The position numbers and the translations under genes were made by a program. Below, piece after piece: positions 53,680 through 63,170 of a DNA stretch of 64,000 nucleotides (the stretch's first letter is position 1; every line of letters begins with the position of its first letter). Origin of the DNA: Mucilaginibacter galii. Lineage in GTDB: Bacteria; Bacteroidota; Bacteroidia; Sphingobacteriales; Sphingobacteriaceae. The notes beneath the pieces are model-generated. The model was not told the DNA's origin. It saw nothing but the letters and a program-made list of their open reading frames with translations, and did not search any database. The DNA is taken from NCBI RefSeq assembly GCF_014635825.1, contig NZ_BMDO01000003.1, forward strand, positions 186,001 through 250,000, read 5' to 3'.

Positions 53680-54127
53680 GTAATTGGTTTAAATATTAAT
53701 CTGCCATCTCGAACGATAGAGAGAGATTCTGTTCGACTTTGCATTTGAGAATTTGCAGGTAGTAGCAAGATTTCTCGTTAACACTCGAAATGACAGTGAT
53801 TACATAGAAAGTCCCGGCCCGCAAGTATCTGGGTGTTTAAGTAACTGGTTTAAATATTAATCTGTCATCTCGAACGATAGTGAGAGATCTTGTTCGAACT
53901 TGCATTTGAGAATTTGCAGGTAGTACAGGATTTCTCGTTAGCACTCGAAATGACAGTGGTTATATAAAAGTCCCGGCTTGCAAGTATCTGGGTGTTTAAG
54001 TAATTGGTTTAAATATTAATCTGTCATCTCGAACGATAGTGAGAGATCTTGTTTGACTTTGCATTTGAGAATTTGCAGGTCGTAACAGGATTTCTCGTTA
54101 GCACTCGAAATGACAGTGATTACATAG
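53668..54127. repeat. Tandem triplication of the phosphohexomutase 3' end plus inverted repeat
   Basis: Three units starting at 53668, 53829 and 53988 (spacings 161 and 159 bp). Each begins CTGGGTGTTTAAGTAA, the last codons and stop of the phosphohexomutase gene, continues with a TTTCGAG-type inverted repeat (arms ATCTCGAACGATAG and TTTCTCGTTA..ACTCGAAATGACAG), and ends in AAAGTCCCGGC. Only the third unit keeps the second arm of the terminator (54128). This accounts for most of the 565-bp gene-free gap up to 54245. Confidence 0.9.
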
Positions 54128-54161
54128 AAAGTCCCGGCCCACAAGGTCGGGACTTTTATTT
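54128..54161 (+). terminator. Terminator, complete copy
   Basis: AAAGTCCCG (54128-54136) and CGGGACTTT (54148-54156), then a T-rich run. The two upstream copies have lost their right arm, so only this one can terminate. Confidence 0.85.
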
Positions 54162-54244
54162 TGCAGTAAACTGCCAACCCTACTCCTAAATGTTTTACTA
54201 CGATAGTGTGCTAAACAAGAACTACAAGTAGTTGTTAGTTCGGC

Positions 54245-56065
54245 ATGAAACATCAGGAAAGGCCGTATCAGCCCATCGAAAATTATGGCGTCATTGGCAA
54301 TTTAAAAACAGTTGCGCTGGTATCGTTAAATGGGTCTATCGATTTTATGTGCTTTCCCCGGTTCGATTCGCCTTCCATATTTGCTTCGTTGTTAGATTCG
54401 CAGCAGGGCGGTTACTTTTCTGTAGAGCCCGACCTGCCCGATTATACCACCAAGCAGCTCTACCTGCCCGGCACCGCCGTATTGCTCACCCGCTACTTTT
54501 CCGATTCGGGCATAGCCGAATTAACCGACTATATGCCCTTGTCTGTTGAAAAAGACAAGGCTGTAAATTCCATAGTAAGAACCATAAAAACAGTACGGGG
54601 AAACATCAACTTCAAAATAAACTGTGTGCCCCGGTTTGATTATGCCCTGGCCAATCATCAGGTAGAGATCAACAACAACGAGATCCTATTCACCAGTATA
54701 AACGATGGTGGCGCCAAACTCAGGCTCATGGCCGATATTCCGCTGAGCATTAAAGAGAACAACGGCTACGCTGAGTTTACGCTGGCCGAGTCGGAAGTGG
54801 CTCACATTGTGTTGGAGTATGTTACCGAGGGAGATGAAAGGCAATTTACACCCATTAAGTATTACGTTGATAAAACCTACCAGCATACCGTAAAGGAGTG
54901 GCGCAGTTGGATCAATAAAACGACTTATAAGGGACACTATAGCGACCTGATCCGCCGCTCTGCTATAACGTTGAAGCTGCTTACCTCGGCCGAGTTTGGC
55001 TCGGTGGTTGCCGCGCCAACCTTTGGTATCCCCGAAACTTTAGGGGGCAACAGAAACTGGGACTATCGTTTTACCTGGATCCGTGATGCCGCCTTTACCA
55101 TGTATGCTTTCCTGCGCTTGGGTTTATACGATGAGGCAACCGATTTTATTAACTGGATCATGCAGCTTTGCCGCGAAACCGATTTGCAATTGCTTTACGG
55201 TATTGATGGTAAACCCGGAATAGAAGAAAAAGAACTTGATCATTTAGATGGTTATAAGGGCTCTAAACCCGTGCGCATAGGTAACGGGGCAGCCAAACAA
55301 TTACAAATTGATATCTATGGCGAACTGATTGATACCATTTATATTTACAACAAAGATCACAAGCCCATTACCTATGAGTTTTGGACGCTTATTGTTACGC
55401 AGATAGAATGTGTAATTAAAAACTGGAAGCTGCCCGACCATGGTATTTGGGAAATACGAAACGAAAAGCGGGAGTTTTTACACACGCGTTTAATGTGCTG
55501 GGTGGCCTTAGACCGGGCCATTAAAATAGCGCAGCACCGTTCTTTTCCATACCCGGAAACGGAGTGGCATGGTGTGCGTGATGAGATTTACAACGATATT
55601 TATCATAATTTTTGGAACGAGAAGATTGGCGCCTGGGTACAATACAAAGGTGCTGATAATGTAGATGCCAGTGCATTGCTGATGCCCCTCGTTCATTACA
55701 TAGCTCCGCAGGAACCACGCTGGCTTTCTACTTTAGAGGTCATAGGTAAAGAATTGCGCCTGGATGTGCTTATCTACCGCTACCAAAACCATTTAACCCA
55801 AATAGACGGTTTAGATGGTGAAGAAGGTACTTTCAACATGTGCTCGTTCTGGTATATAGAAGCTTTAGCCAAAAGCGGACAGGTTGAAGCCGCGGTAGAA
55901 AACTTTGAAAAAATGATAGGGTACGCTAACCATTTGAACTTGTTTAGTGAAGAATTAGGTAAAAAAAGTGAGCATTTGGGTAATTTTCCCCAAGCCTTTA
56001 CACACCTTGCGCTAATTAGTGCTGCAGTAGAGCTAAACAAACAGATTAGCCGGTTGAAAGATTGA
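54245..56065 (+). CDS. GH15-family glycoside hydrolase, glucoamylase/trehalase-like
   Basis: 606 residues. N-terminal beta-domain (about 1-200: YQPIENYGVIGNLKTVALV, DFMCFPRFDSPSIFASLLD), then an (alpha/alpha)6 barrel with NRNWDYRFTWIRDAAFT, carrying the general-acid region, WDYR, and a second carboxylate near QIDGLDGEEGTFNMCSFWYI. No signal peptide, so cytoplasmic. Related enzymes act on trehalose or short alpha-glucans. It follows the phosphohexomutase gene, fitting a glucose-storage or trehalose context. Confidence 0.93.
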   Translation: MKHQERPYQPIENYGVIGNLKTVALVSLNGSIDFMCFPRFDSPSIFASLLDSQQGGYFSVEPDLPDYTTKQLYLPGTAVLLTRYFSDSGIAELTDYMPLSVEKDKAVNSIVRTIKTVRGNINFKINCVPRFDYALANHQVEINNNEILFTSINDGGAKLRLMADIPLSIKENNGYAEFTLAESEVAHIVLEYVTEGDERQFTPIKYYVDKTYQHTVKEWRSWINKTTYKGHYSDLIRRSAITLKLLTSAEFGSVVAAPTFGIPETLGGNRNWDYRFTWIRDAAFTMYAFLRLGLYDEATDFINWIMQLCRETDLQLLYGIDGKPGIEEKELDHLDGYKGSKPVRIGNGAAKQLQIDIYGELIDTIYIYNKDHKPITYEFWTLIVTQIECVIKNWKLPDHGIWEIRNEKREFLHTRLMCWVALDRAIKIAQHRSFPYPETEWHGVRDEIYNDIYHNFWNEKIGAWVQYKGADNVDASALLMPLVHYIAPQEPRWLSTLEVIGKELRLDVLIYRYQNHLTQIDGLDGEEGTFNMCSFWYIEALAKSGQVEAAVENFEKMIGYANHLNLFSEELGKKSEHLGNFPQAFTHLALISAAVELNKQISRLKD

Positions 56066-56102
56066 CGTACTAAAAATGTCCTGAAAATTATAGCATTGCA
56101 TC

Positions 56103-57233
56103 ATGTTGCGTTTAGTTCTGCTTATCATCTTATTCCTGGCCTCGCTGCTCGCCATTTTTAATGCGCCTGCCTATTATTTATGGCTGCTGGCTATTTTGGT
56201 AACAGAGTTTTGCTGGATTTTTATTGCCATCACGCTGTTGATTTTAATATCAGGCTTTTGGGTAAGTAAGTATAAAATTGGGGGCAGTGTAGTGGGGGTA
56301 CTTGCCTTGCTATTGTTTGTTTCGCCTTTGGTTAGGGCGTCTATGGTTGCAGGCCACATTAAAAGTGAAATGCAGGCCGCTCTGGGTAATGGTAAGCCAC
56401 TCGTGTACCCGAACAATAGAGAACCTTTTTCTCTTACACAGCTGTTTCAAAAAGCCAATATAAGTTCAAGTCAATCGCTAACTTACATCCACTATGCCGA
56501 TACGGCATTAACGCTCGACTATTATCCTGCCCGGGCTACCGGCAAACGGCCATGCTTAGTGGTTATTCACGGCGGCTCGTGGAGCAGCGGCGATAGTAAG
56601 CAACTCCCCGAATTAAACAGCTATTTAAGCAACATAGGCTATCAGGTGGCTTCGGTTAACTACCGGCTGGCACCCAAATACAAAGCCCCTGCTACTATGG
56701 AAGATGTGCAAAACGCGCTTAATTATTTAAAGTTACATGCCGATAGTCTGCAGATAGATACCAGCCAATTTGTGCTGTTAGGACGCTCGGCCGGAGCTCA
56801 AATAGCGTTGCTGGCTGCTTATGCCACGCCTCACACCGGTATAAAAGCAGTGATAGATTTTTATGGGCCGGCCGATATGGTTTGGGGTTATTCGTTGCCG
56901 GCTAACCCGCTGGTGATGGATTCAAGGCTGGTAATGGAGCGTTACTTAGGAGGAACATACAAACAGGTTCCGCAGGCTTATGCGGCCAGTTCGCCTATCG
57001 AATACGTTAACCGGCAAACGGTGCCCACATTAATTATTCATGGCGGCAACGATGTATTGGTAGCTTATGAACACAGCACCCGCTTAAACGCAAAGTTGCA
57101 GCAAAACAACATCAGTCATTACTGGCTAAAACTGCCCTGGGCCACCCATGGGTTCGATTATAACCTTAACGGACCCGGCGGACAGCTATCAACTTACGCC
57201 GTAGAAACATTCCTGAGAAAGGTTGCTCCATAA
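56103..57233 (+). CDS. Membrane-anchored alpha/beta hydrolase, BD-FAE-like
   Basis: 376 residues. Three N-terminal hydrophobic segments (about 1-80), then an alpha/beta hydrolase (about 125-375). Oxyanion motif VVIHGGSWSSGD; nucleophile elbow LLGRSAGAQIAL (Ser); acid in IIHGGNDVLVAY; His in WATHGFDY. An esterase or carbohydrate esterase acting outside the cytoplasmic membrane is likely; the substrate is unknown. It follows GH15 by 37 bp in the same direction, probably co-transcribed. Confidence 0.88.
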   Translation: MLRLVLLIILFLASLLAIFNAPAYYLWLLAILVTEFCWIFIAITLLILISGFWVSKYKIGGSVVGVLALLLFVSPLVRASMVAGHIKSEMQAALGNGKPLVYPNNREPFSLTQLFQKANISSSQSLTYIHYADTALTLDYYPARATGKRPCLVVIHGGSWSSGDSKQLPELNSYLSNIGYQVASVNYRLAPKYKAPATMEDVQNALNYLKLHADSLQIDTSQFVLLGRSAGAQIALLAAYATPHTGIKAVIDFYGPADMVWGYSLPANPLVMDSRLVMERYLGGTYKQVPQAYAASSPIEYVNRQTVPTLIIHGGNDVLVAYEHSTRLNAKLQQNNISHYWLKLPWATHGFDYNLNGPGGQLSTYAVETFLRKVAP

Positions 57234-57265
57234 GCACACGAGCGAGGGCGCTCTTCAGATAGCAA

Positions 57266-57796
57266 TTAGGAATTCACCGCTTCCTGCTCTTCAATAGGCA
57301 GATCATCCATTTTAACGGCATCGCCTACAATAATATTTCCGCCCTGAATAATACGTGCAGTAATACCGCCGTGGCCGCGTACTGCATTATAGCCGCCCGC
57401 GCCAAGCACTTCCTCCATACGTGAGCAGGGGTGGCATTCGCCGGTGTATTCCAGCAAAACGTTGCCCACCCAAAAACGGCGGTCTTTAAGCGCATGTAAG
57501 TTAATACCCTCAATTACAATATTCCGCCTGATGATACCGGGGTTTAAATCGGGCAGTTGCATAACCGAAGCTATCAGGTCTATGTGTTCCTTTTGAATGA
57601 GGGTAACCTGCCGTTTACTGGTGGCCGATCCTGAAAAGTGATCGCCGGCCAGTCCTTTCAAAGTAATGGCTTCCACCTCGTTTAGCGGTTGCAGTGTGGC
57701 TTTGCGTTTAGGCCTGATGCCTATCCAGTTTACCTGCCCTTGCTGCGGCATGGTGTTCATTAATTTTTGTAAAGGCGATTTGGCTGATAGCTTCAT
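57266..57796 (-). CDS. MOSC-domain protein
   Basis: 176 residues. MOSC fold with LKGLAGDHFSGSATSKRQVT, the conserved Cys in GECHPCSRMEEVLGAGGY and RGHGGITARIIQGG. The domain binds molybdenum cofactor or transfers sulfur from a cysteine, and YiiM-like members detoxify N-hydroxylated bases. A start at MPQQGQ (57751) is also possible. It lies 16 bp downstream of the DUF3037 gene on the same strand. Confidence 0.9.
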   Translation of the reverse strand: MKLSAKSPLQKLMNTMPQQGQVNWIGIRPKRKATLQPLNEVEAITLKGLAGDHFSGSATSKRQVTLIQKEHIDLIASVMQLPDLNPGIIRRNIVIEGINLHALKDRRFWVGNVLLEYTGECHPCSRMEEVLGAGGYNAVRGHGGITARIIQGGNIIVGDAVKMDDLPIEEQEAVNS

Positions 57797-57812
57797 GATG
57801 GTGTTACTTCAA

Positions 57813-58196
57813 TTATAGTACCAGTTCGGCATGTAGCCTTATTAAAGTGGCTTGCGGGTCGGCCGTAAAACCCGGATGCACCTTTGAGGCCTGCACCACC
57901 GTACTGCGCGTAGCAGTAAGCCACCTGAAGCGCGATGCCGCATCCAGCTTGCCAATAGGGCCGCCTTGCGCGTTGCCTTCACAAATATTTTTAAAGGCTT
58001 GCAGGTTGCCGGCTAAGGCATCAACATCTAAAAATTTGCAAAAAGCTTGTAAGCGCTCTTGGTCAACCGTAAAAATGCATTGTAAAAACTTTAGTTTGGA
58101 GCAAAATAGAATGACACCCACGTTTATAAACTCCTCGCGCTCTACCCTGGGTACCACGCGTACTACGGCGTACTCAAATAAGTGATGCTCGGGCAT
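57813..58196 (-). CDS. DUF3037 protein
   Basis: ATG at 58196 gives 127 residues starting MPEHHLFEYAVVRVVPRVER. A 36-bp longer start is possible but breaks the family pattern. DUF3037 marks: REEFINVGVILFCSKLKFLQ and SRFRWLTATRSTVVQASKVH then GFTADPQATLIRLHAELV. It is known mainly as the partner of HipA-like proteins; here it starts inside the HipA-like gene (23-bp overlap), so translation is coupled. Confidence 0.92.
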   Translation of the reverse strand: MPEHHLFEYAVVRVVPRVEREEFINVGVILFCSKLKFLQCIFTVDQERLQAFCKFLDVDALAGNLQAFKNICEGNAQGGPIGKLDAASRFRWLTATRSTVVQASKVHPGFTADPQATLIRLHAELVL

Positions 58197-58968
58197 GTTG
58201 TGCTTCGGTTGTAAAGGTGGATGATGACGCAATGCGGGTAGTTAAAAACTGGTAGTAAACCTCGCGGCGCTGTTCGGCCGTATCTTCGGTAGAGGCATCG
58301 GTCAGCCAATCCTCAGGTATCAGGTTCACTACGGCGCGGATAAAGTCGTTGGTTAAAATGGCTTTAAACTCGGTGTCAACGGTATCCAACTGGCTGGCCC
58401 AGGGTAGCAGTACATGGTCTTTAACCTGTATAAAAGGCCGCTTGGCCTGCTCGGCCCAGTTATGCCAGGAATGATGAAAGTACAGAGCCGCACCATGATC
58501 TATAAGCCATAACTCTTTATGCCACATGAGCATATTGGTATTACGCGGGGTACGGTCAACATTGGTCAGCAGGCAATCCAGCCATACGATCTTTGAAGAA
58601 AGCTCATCATCTAAACAGGTAACGGTTGGGTCGTAAGTTATAGCGCCCGACAGGTAATGCAGCGCCAGGTTAAGCCCGGTGCTGGCTTTGAGCAGGTCTT
58701 GTATCTCTTCGTCGGGCTCAGTGCGGCCAAAAGCAGTATCCAGGTTAGCAAAAACCAGTTCGGGTACTCTAAAGCCTAAAGCACGCGCAATTTCACAGCC
58801 TAACAGTTCAGCTATCAACGCCTTAACGCCTTGCCCCGCACCGCGAAACTTGAGTACATATAAAAATTCATCGTCGGCCTCGGCAATGGCGGGCAGCGAG
58901 CCGCCTTCGCGCAGCGGCGTTACATAGCGCATTACCTTAACCGTACGCAATTGCAGTGGGTTGTTCAT
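58174..58968 (-). CDS. HipA-like protein kinase, DUF3037-associated type
   Basis: 264 residues, one HipA-type kinase fold without a HipA N-terminal domain. N-lobe FLYVLKFRGAGQGVKALIAE (possible ATP-binding Lys); C-lobe with catalytic loop LLTNVDRTPRNTNMLM (Asp-Arg...Asn) and the metal motif ELWLIDHGAALYF (Asp-His-Gly). All kinase residues seem intact. In HipBA systems HipA phosphorylates a tRNA synthetase; no HipB-like antitoxin is here, and DUF3037 replaces it. The target is unknown. Confidence 0.9.
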   Translation of the reverse strand: MNNPLQLRTVKVMRYVTPLREGGSLPAIAEADDEFLYVLKFRGAGQGVKALIAELLGCEIARALGFRVPELVFANLDTAFGRTEPDEEIQDLLKASTGLNLALHYLSGAITYDPTVTCLDDELSSKIVWLDCLLTNVDRTPRNTNMLMWHKELWLIDHGAALYFHHSWHNWAEQAKRPFIQVKDHVLLPWASQLDTVDTEFKAILTNDFIRAVVNLIPEDWLTDASTEDTAEQRREVYYQFLTTRIASSSTFTTEAQHARASLI

Positions 58969-59155
58969 ATTTTAACGATCACAGGGGCCTGTTTTGGTTA
59001 CGCCTCAGCCTAAGGATGTTCAAAGATACATTCATCCGGCTTAAAATGAGTTTTTGAACCACGGATACGATACATTTTTTCAATATTGGTAATTGTGTAG
59101 CACCATGGCCGGTGTTTGCAAAAATCGTATACATTTGCATATATACACCATCAGC

Positions 59156-60220
59156 ATGGCTACCACCAATACGCTATACCTTAACGCCCTGCAACTGTTA
59201 AAGCAGCTCATCAGTATTCAATCTTTCAGTAAAGAGGAGGAAGGGACCGCTACTGCTATTCAAACTTTTTTTAGCCAGCATGGCGTGCCCACGCAGCGTA
59301 AATTAAATAACATTTGGGCTTACAATAAGTATTTTGATGAGGATAAGCCTACTATCCTGCTCAATTCGCACCACGATACCGTGAAGCCCAACTCAGGATA
59401 TACCCGTAACCCGCTCGACCCTGCCATGGAGGACCATAAGCTGTACGGGCTGGGTAGTAACGATGCCGGCGGATGCCTGGTGTCGCTCATCAGCACGTTT
59501 CTGCATTTTTATGAGCGTCTTGATCTGAACTATAACTTTTGTATAGCGGCTACAGCCGAAGAAGAGATTTCGGGCGTAAACGGCCTCGAATTGATAATTC
59601 CTGATTTAGACGAGTTAGAGTTTGCCATTGTAGGCGAACCTACCTTAATGCAATTAGCCGTGGCCGAACGTGGCCTTATGGTACTGGATTGTACGGCCCA
59701 CGGTAAATCGGGCCATGCTGCGCGCGAGGAGGGAGACAATGCCATTTATAAGGCACTGGCCGATATTGAATGGTTCCGTACCTATAAGTTCCCGTTAGAG
59801 TCAGATTTATTCGGGCCTATTAAAATGTCGGTTACGGTTATCAATGCCGGGTCGCAGCATAACGTGGTACCTGCCACCTGTAGTTTCACGGTGGATGTAA
59901 GGGTGACCGATGCCTACCGTAACGAGGAAGTGCTAAGTATCATCAGGGAGCACGTTAGCTGCGAAGTGGTGCCCCGTTCGGTAAGGCTCAAACCATCATC
60001 AATAGATCGTAATCATCCCATTGTACAGGCGGGCCTGGCTTTGGGTCGTACTACTTACGGCTCGCCAACCACATCCGATCAGGCTTTGCTCGATATTCCA
60101 TCCCTTAAAATGGGCCCCGGCGATTCGGCACGTTCGCACACCGCCGATGAATTTATTTATGTGGATGAAATTAAAGAAGGCATAGAACTGTACATACAAA
60201 TGCTCGAAAGTATTAACTAA
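59156..60220 (+). CDS. argE: M20 metallopeptidase, ArgE-like deacetylase
   Basis: ATG at 59156 gives 354 residues; the upstream ATG (59093) adds a 21-residue extension with no family match. Two-zinc M20 fold: ILLNSHHDTVKP (His, Asp), LYGLGSNDAGGCL (bridging Asp), AATAEEEISGVNG (Glu-Glu), VGEPT and RSHTADEF (His). The dimerisation domain (about 160-275) is present. Bacteroidota ArgE-like enzymes deacetylate acetyl- or succinylornithine, which fits, but dipeptidase activity cannot be excluded. Only 6 bp to the DUF72 gene. Confidence 0.9.
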   Translation: MATTNTLYLNALQLLKQLISIQSFSKEEEGTATAIQTFFSQHGVPTQRKLNNIWAYNKYFDEDKPTILLNSHHDTVKPNSGYTRNPLDPAMEDHKLYGLGSNDAGGCLVSLISTFLHFYERLDLNYNFCIAATAEEEISGVNGLELIIPDLDELEFAIVGEPTLMQLAVAERGLMVLDCTAHGKSGHAAREEGDNAIYKALADIEWFRTYKFPLESDLFGPIKMSVTVINAGSQHNVVPATCSFTVDVRVTDAYRNEEVLSIIREHVSCEVVPRSVRLKPSSIDRNHPIVQAGLALGRTTYGSPTTSDQALLDIPSLKMGPGDSARSHTADEFIYVDEIKEGIELYIQMLESIN

Positions 60221-60226
60221 TTATTT

Positions 60227-61141
60227 ATGGAATTTGGTAAAGTAGCCGACGCGCAATTACTCGAAATAGATTTTACTTTACCGCCCGATGCCGCCATCAC
60301 TACGGCCACGCTTAGCCGGTCTAAAAACAAGCAGCCCCTACAGGTTTATGTAGGCTGTGCCAGTTGGGGCCAAAAGGTGTGGAAGGGCAACCTGTTTCCG
60401 CCCAAAACCAAAGATGCCGATTTCCTCTCGGAGTATGTGAAGCACTTTAACATGATTGAGTTAAATGCTACGCATTACCGCATGTACGATGCCGAAACCA
60501 TTACTAAATGGAAGAATAAAGCAGCTGCAAACCCGGGGTTTAAGTTTTGCCCCAAAGTAAACCAGCTTATTAGCCATATTAAAAGGTTAAAAGGTGCCGA
60601 TGAGCTTACAACCTCGTTCTTGGAAAGTATGCTGGCCTTTGAAGAAAAGTTAGGCCCCATATTTTTGCAGATGAGCGATAACTACCTGCCTAAAAACTTT
60701 GCCGAACTTGAAATTTATCTTGAAAGCCTGCCGCGCGACCTGCCCATATTTACTGAGTTGCGACACCGCGACTGGTTTGCCGATGATGCTCACCGTAATG
60801 CGGCATTCCAATTAATGCAACGGCTGGGCATAGGCGCCATTATTACCGATACTGCCGGCCGCCGCGATGTGATCCATATGGCCCTGCCCACCAACGATGC
60901 CTTTATACGATTTGTAGGCAATGCACTGCACCCAACAGATTACATAAGGATTGAGAGTTGGGTAGAACGCATTAAACAGTGGGCTAACCAAGGCTTGCGA
61001 GCGGTTTATTTTGGCATGCACCAGTCTGATGAAGTGGCTGCACCCATTTTATGCGATTATTTAATTGAGCGGCTTAACAAGGAGTTAAACCTCAGCATTG
61101 CCCGGCCACGGCTGCAAGCTCCTGCAAACGAACTTTTCTAA
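60227..61141 (+). CDS. DUF72 protein
   Basis: 304 residues, TIM-barrel-like DUF72 (YecE family). Typical: VYVGCASWGQKVWKGNLFPP, FNMIELNATHYRMYDAETIT, FKFCPKVNQLISHIKRL, PIFTELRHRDWFADD and GLRAVYFGMHQSDEVAAPI. Function unknown; sometimes linked to DNA repair or nucleic acid processing. It is almost certainly in one transcript with the argE-like gene (6-bp gap). Confidence 0.93.
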   Translation: MEFGKVADAQLLEIDFTLPPDAAITTATLSRSKNKQPLQVYVGCASWGQKVWKGNLFPPKTKDADFLSEYVKHFNMIELNATHYRMYDAETITKWKNKAAANPGFKFCPKVNQLISHIKRLKGADELTTSFLESMLAFEEKLGPIFLQMSDNYLPKNFAELEIYLESLPRDLPIFTELRHRDWFADDAHRNAAFQLMQRLGIGAIITDTAGRRDVIHMALPTNDAFIRFVGNALHPTDYIRIESWVERIKQWANQGLRAVYFGMHQSDEVAAPILCDYLIERLNKELNLSIARPRLQAPANELF

Positions 61142-61377
61142 TTGAAGTCTTGTCTCTGTACTATTAGAGCAGATTAATAGCTGTCTATTAATAGAACTGT
61201 GATTTATATTATCTATCTAAAATTCTATCTATAACTTAAAACGCGTATTTAACGCATAGGTAAACCAGTATTAATTACGGGTATTGTCAAGTTTTTATAC
61301 CGTAAAATTGCTGTTGGAGTTCCCGGAGCTTTAACCTTATAATTGATTACGATTTTACGATACTAATTTTTACGATC

Positions 61378-61749
61378 ATGTTTAATAACGCTGGTATAAA
61401 TAAGGTGTTTTTGGTGGGCTACGTAAGTAGTACTCCACGCTTAAACCAGCAGGCCGATGGGCAGTGGTTTTACTGCTTTCCTTTAGCCACCAATGAATAC
61501 ATAAAAAAGCGCGACAGTATGGTTGAGCATACCGAGTGGCACCAGGTTAAGATCCCGACCAGGCAATTTGCCGAAACCGTTCCACAACTGGACAAAGGAA
61601 ACCTCATCTACCTGGAAGGTAGAATAAAAACCAACGCTTATACCGATGAGCAGGGCATAAAACGTTACATCTCTGAAGTGGTATCGGTAACGTTTCGCGT
61701 ATTAAGCAATAGCGTTTATAAAGGAGAAGCCGAAGCGGCGCAGGCTTAG
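61378..61749 (+). CDS. Single-stranded DNA-binding protein
   Basis: 123 residues, one OB fold: NKVFLVGYVSSTPRLNQQAD, FPLATNEYI, HTEWHQVKIPTRQFAETV, LDKGNLIYLEGRIKTNAYTD, YISEVVSVTFRVL. It lacks the long acidic C-terminal tip (DDDIPF) of housekeeping SSB and ends in EAEAAQA, so it is probably a secondary SSB rather than the replication one. It overlaps the convergent yitT-like gene by 4 bp. Confidence 0.92.
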   Translation: MFNNAGINKVFLVGYVSSTPRLNQQADGQWFYCFPLATNEYIKKRDSMVEHTEWHQVKIPTRQFAETVPQLDKGNLIYLEGRIKTNAYTDEQGIKRYISEVVSVTFRVLSNSVYKGEAEAAQA

Positions 61750-62639
61750 TGTTCCTTTTTACGCTTCATTAAGCCCCCGGTGGTATCATCAATACTTTGC
61801 TGAATAATGAATGCTGCCGGGTCTAACTTTAAGATCTTGTCTTTGATAGCCGGTACCTCCAAGCGGGTTAATACGGTGAAAATAATATCGCGCGGGTCGT
61901 TAATGTGTCCGTCTTTACCATAACCGCTTTTACCCTGGTAAACAGTTACGCCACGGCCCAGCTGCATGGTAATTACCTTACGTATCACCTCGCTTTTGGC
62001 CGATATTACCGTAATGCCTATATACTGATCTAAACCATTCAGAATAAAATCCATCATCTTAGAAGCCGATACATAGGTTAGGATGGAGTATAAAGCCGAT
62101 TCTATCCCCAACAGGAAAGCTGCAGCCCCGAAAATGATCACGTTCAGGATCAACACAATATCGCTCACTTTCAATATCTGAGCCTTTTTACTCAACAGCA
62201 GTGCGGCTATTTCGGTTCCGTCTAATACAGCGCCGCCTCTTATGGCAAAGCCAATACCTACACCTATAAAAAACCCGCCAAATACGGCGGTTAATAATTT
62301 ATCTGAGGTTACATCAGGAAAATGAATTAATGCTAAACAAAGTGATAAACCGGCAATGGCAGTAGTGCTTTTAATGGCAAAACCTAAACCTAACCTGCGG
62401 TAGCCTAATATTAAGAATGGAACGTTGATTACAAAAAGCAGAACAGCAATAGGGATGTGTGTAATATCGGCCAGGAGCATAGATATACCCGTAACGCCGC
62501 CATCAATAAAATGGCTGGAAAGTAAAAAGCCCTTTAAACCCAAACTGGCCGAAAATATGCCCAGCACAATCAAAACCCAATCAATAATTAGTTTTTCTCT
62601 GGTTGCCTTAATGTTTTTATTAGTGATAGATGTTCCCAT
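61746..62639 (-). CDS. YitT-family membrane protein
   Basis: 297 residues with five or six membrane segments and a C-terminal DUF2179 domain (about 205-285). Marks: GLKGFLLSSHFIDGGVTGIS, NVPFLILGYRRLGLGFAIKS, RGGAVLDGTEIAALLLSKK, and the C-terminal LGRGVTVYQGKSGYGKDG. Function unknown; proposed membrane transport or regulation. Convergent with the SSB gene. Confidence 0.92.
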   Translation of the reverse strand: MGTSITNKNIKATREKLIIDWVLIVLGIFSASLGLKGFLLSSHFIDGGVTGISMLLADITHIPIAVLLFVINVPFLILGYRRLGLGFAIKSTTAIAGLSLCLALIHFPDVTSDKLLTAVFGGFFIGVGIGFAIRGGAVLDGTEIAALLLSKKAQILKVSDIVLILNVIIFGAAAFLLGIESALYSILTYVSASKMMDFILNGLDQYIGITVISAKSEVIRKVITMQLGRGVTVYQGKSGYGKDGHINDPRDIIFTVLTRLEVPAIKDKILKLDPAAFIIQQSIDDTTGGLMKRKKEH

Positions 62640-62709
62640 TTAATCCAAATAAGCGTTACGTTGGCCGAAATATACAAAAATCAGGCTTAGTTTTTGATAT
62701 GTTACGACT

Positions 62710-63084
62710 ATGAACGCCAAGGCAAAAACTATATTGATTGCGGATGATGATAAAGCTATAGTAGATTCTATTGGTGCCATACTCGATCTTTTGGGGTATG
62801 AAGTGCTTAAGGTGCCCGACGGAACCTCTGTTATAGACGCAGTTAAGGCGCTGCCTGATTTGATTTTACTGGACATACAAATGCCCGGACATAACGGACA
62901 AACGGTTTGCCGCCAACTAAAGCGGCAGGCCTCCACTAAAGACATTCCTGTTATTATTGTTTCGGCCAGTATGGATATCAAAGATAAAGCCCGCGAAGCC
63001 GGCGCCGACGACTATTTGGAAAAACCTTTTGATATGAATGTTTTACAGCAAAAGGTGTTCAATTTGCTGAACAGGCAGTATTAG
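62710..63084 (+). CDS. Single-domain response regulator
   Basis: 124 residues, one receiver domain with no output domain. Acidic pocket IADDDKAIVDSI, phospho-acceptor Asp in LILLDIQMPGHNG, Ser in IVSAS and Lys in YLEKPF. All residues for phosphorylation are present. It would act as a phospho-shuttle or through a partner. The kinases in this window (19503, 15678) are candidates but not adjacent. Confidence 0.94.
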   Translation: MNAKAKTILIADDDKAIVDSIGAILDLLGYEVLKVPDGTSVIDAVKALPDLILLDIQMPGHNGQTVCRQLKRQASTKDIPVIIVSASMDIKDKAREAGADDYLEKPFDMNVLQQKVFNLLNRQY

Positions 63085-63170
63085 TTATTAGTATATACCC
63101 ACCCAATACAGATGCTTTAACACCCAAAGGTTGTTACGAGCGGATTATAATAAATATCATATCAGTCAAA

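Noticed and set aside
53668..54161. CRISPR-like array
   Set aside because: Three long units that contain a gene end and terminator arm, with no spacers between them.
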